A program made the translations under genes and the position numbers. A stretch of 41,417 nt of DNA from Desulfuromonadales bacterium (GTDB lineage Bacteria; Desulfobacterota; Desulfuromonadia; Desulfuromonadales; Syntrophotaleaceae), in the NCBI GenBank assembly GCA_030613545.1, contig JAUWLU010000005.1:1-41417 (forward strand), in the 5' to 3' direction. The notes under the pieces were generated by a model, which was not told where the DNA came from, made no database searches, and saw only the letters and a program-made list of their open reading frames with translations. Shown in pieces: positions 41,142-41,417 of this stretch (within the stretch, counting starts at the first letter, position 1; each line of letters starts with the position of its first letter).

Positions 41142-41417
41142 TTATGCAGCCTGACGATTTTCCAGCCAGTCTTGGCGGATCTCCTGAGGCGCTTTGAAGG
41201 CGTTTTTCTCGACACGCCACTGGCTGTTGTAAAGCTCCACGAAGTTTTTCACTGCTTCGCGGACATCCTCTACGGTGCGGAATACCCGACCGTAGATGGC
41301 CTGCTCTTTCAAAGTTCGGTTGAAACGTTCGGCGACTCCGTTGGTCTGAGGTTGCGCAACGAAGGCGAAGCTGGGTGTGATCCCCCAGAACTTCAACTGG
41401 TTCAGAAAATGATCGGA
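41142..41417 (-). mobile_element. C-terminal part of an integrase-core (rve) transposase, cut by window edge
   Basis: The frame is open to base 41417, so the 5' end of the gene lies outside. The visible 92 residues include WGITPSFAFVAQPQTNG and VAERFNRTLKEQ, the last acidic motif (E) of the DDE integrase core, and a C-terminal LYNSQWRVEKNAFKAPQEI found in IS3/IS481-type transposases. The element's end should lie in the 130-bp gap before 41142; no clear terminal repeat was seen. Element family is uncertain. Confidence 0.8.

Overview
The window looks like a chromosomal stretch from an anaerobic delta-proteobacterium of the Desulfuromonadia type (Desulfuromonas, Pelobacter/Syntrophotalea or Geobacter relatives). 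The basis is gene content: NtrY/NtrX-type sigma-54 control, a single-chain assimilatory-type sulfite reductase, a heme cluster with a protoporphyrinogen oxidase and a SPASM radical-SAM enzyme, an NfnAB flavin complex, an ORP/Mrp-type NifX cluster, and several c-di-GMP and two-component proteins. Coding regions appear GC-rich. The genus is an inference. No rRNA, tRNA or CRISPR array was seen.

Layout. 1-2.3 kb: ntrY (cut by the window edge) and ntrX. 2.5-10.4 kb: GTPase rbgA with hemY, a DnaJ/CbpA-type chaperone, then hemE-hemH with an AhbD/NirJ-like radical-SAM protein, and a nitronate-monooxygenase-like flavoprotein. 10.6-15.3 kb: a PhoR/PhoB-like pair, the small sulfite reductase, and a PAS kinase with a single-domain response regulator. 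15.5-26.5 kb: ornithine cyclodeaminase family, priA, a Tat-exported phosphoesterase, DAHP synthase, a monoheme cytochrome, trmB-truD, an IclR regulator, an alpha/beta hydrolase and coaE. 26.8-33 kb: a HEAT protein overlapping an HD-GYP protein, a second HEAT protein, and nfnA-nfnB. 33.1-37.3 kb: a sigma-54 activator followed by an ORP-like cluster (three NifX-fold proteins, a truncated MinD-type ATPase, Mrp/NBP35). 37.4-41.4 kb: a small hypothetical gene, a DUF547 gene broken by an amber codon, a SPOR-NlpC/P60 lipoprotein, a diguanylate cyclase and the end of an integrase-type transposase.

The least ordinary items are these. (1) A family of three long imperfect palindromes (83-152 bp) sits in three convergent intergenic gaps, and two copies supply part of a neighbour's stop codon. 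(2) The ORP-like cluster has candidate activator sites and a -24/-12 promoter, and its MinD ATPase has lost its middle, including the ferredoxin domain. (3) A consensus sigma-54 promoter lies about 60 bp before a terminator-like hairpin in an AT-rich, gene-free 600-bp gap, which suggests a small RNA or attenuator. (4) The overlapping HEAT and HD-GYP genes carry the same N-terminal domain. (5) A tryptophan codon of a DUF547 gene appears to have become TAG.
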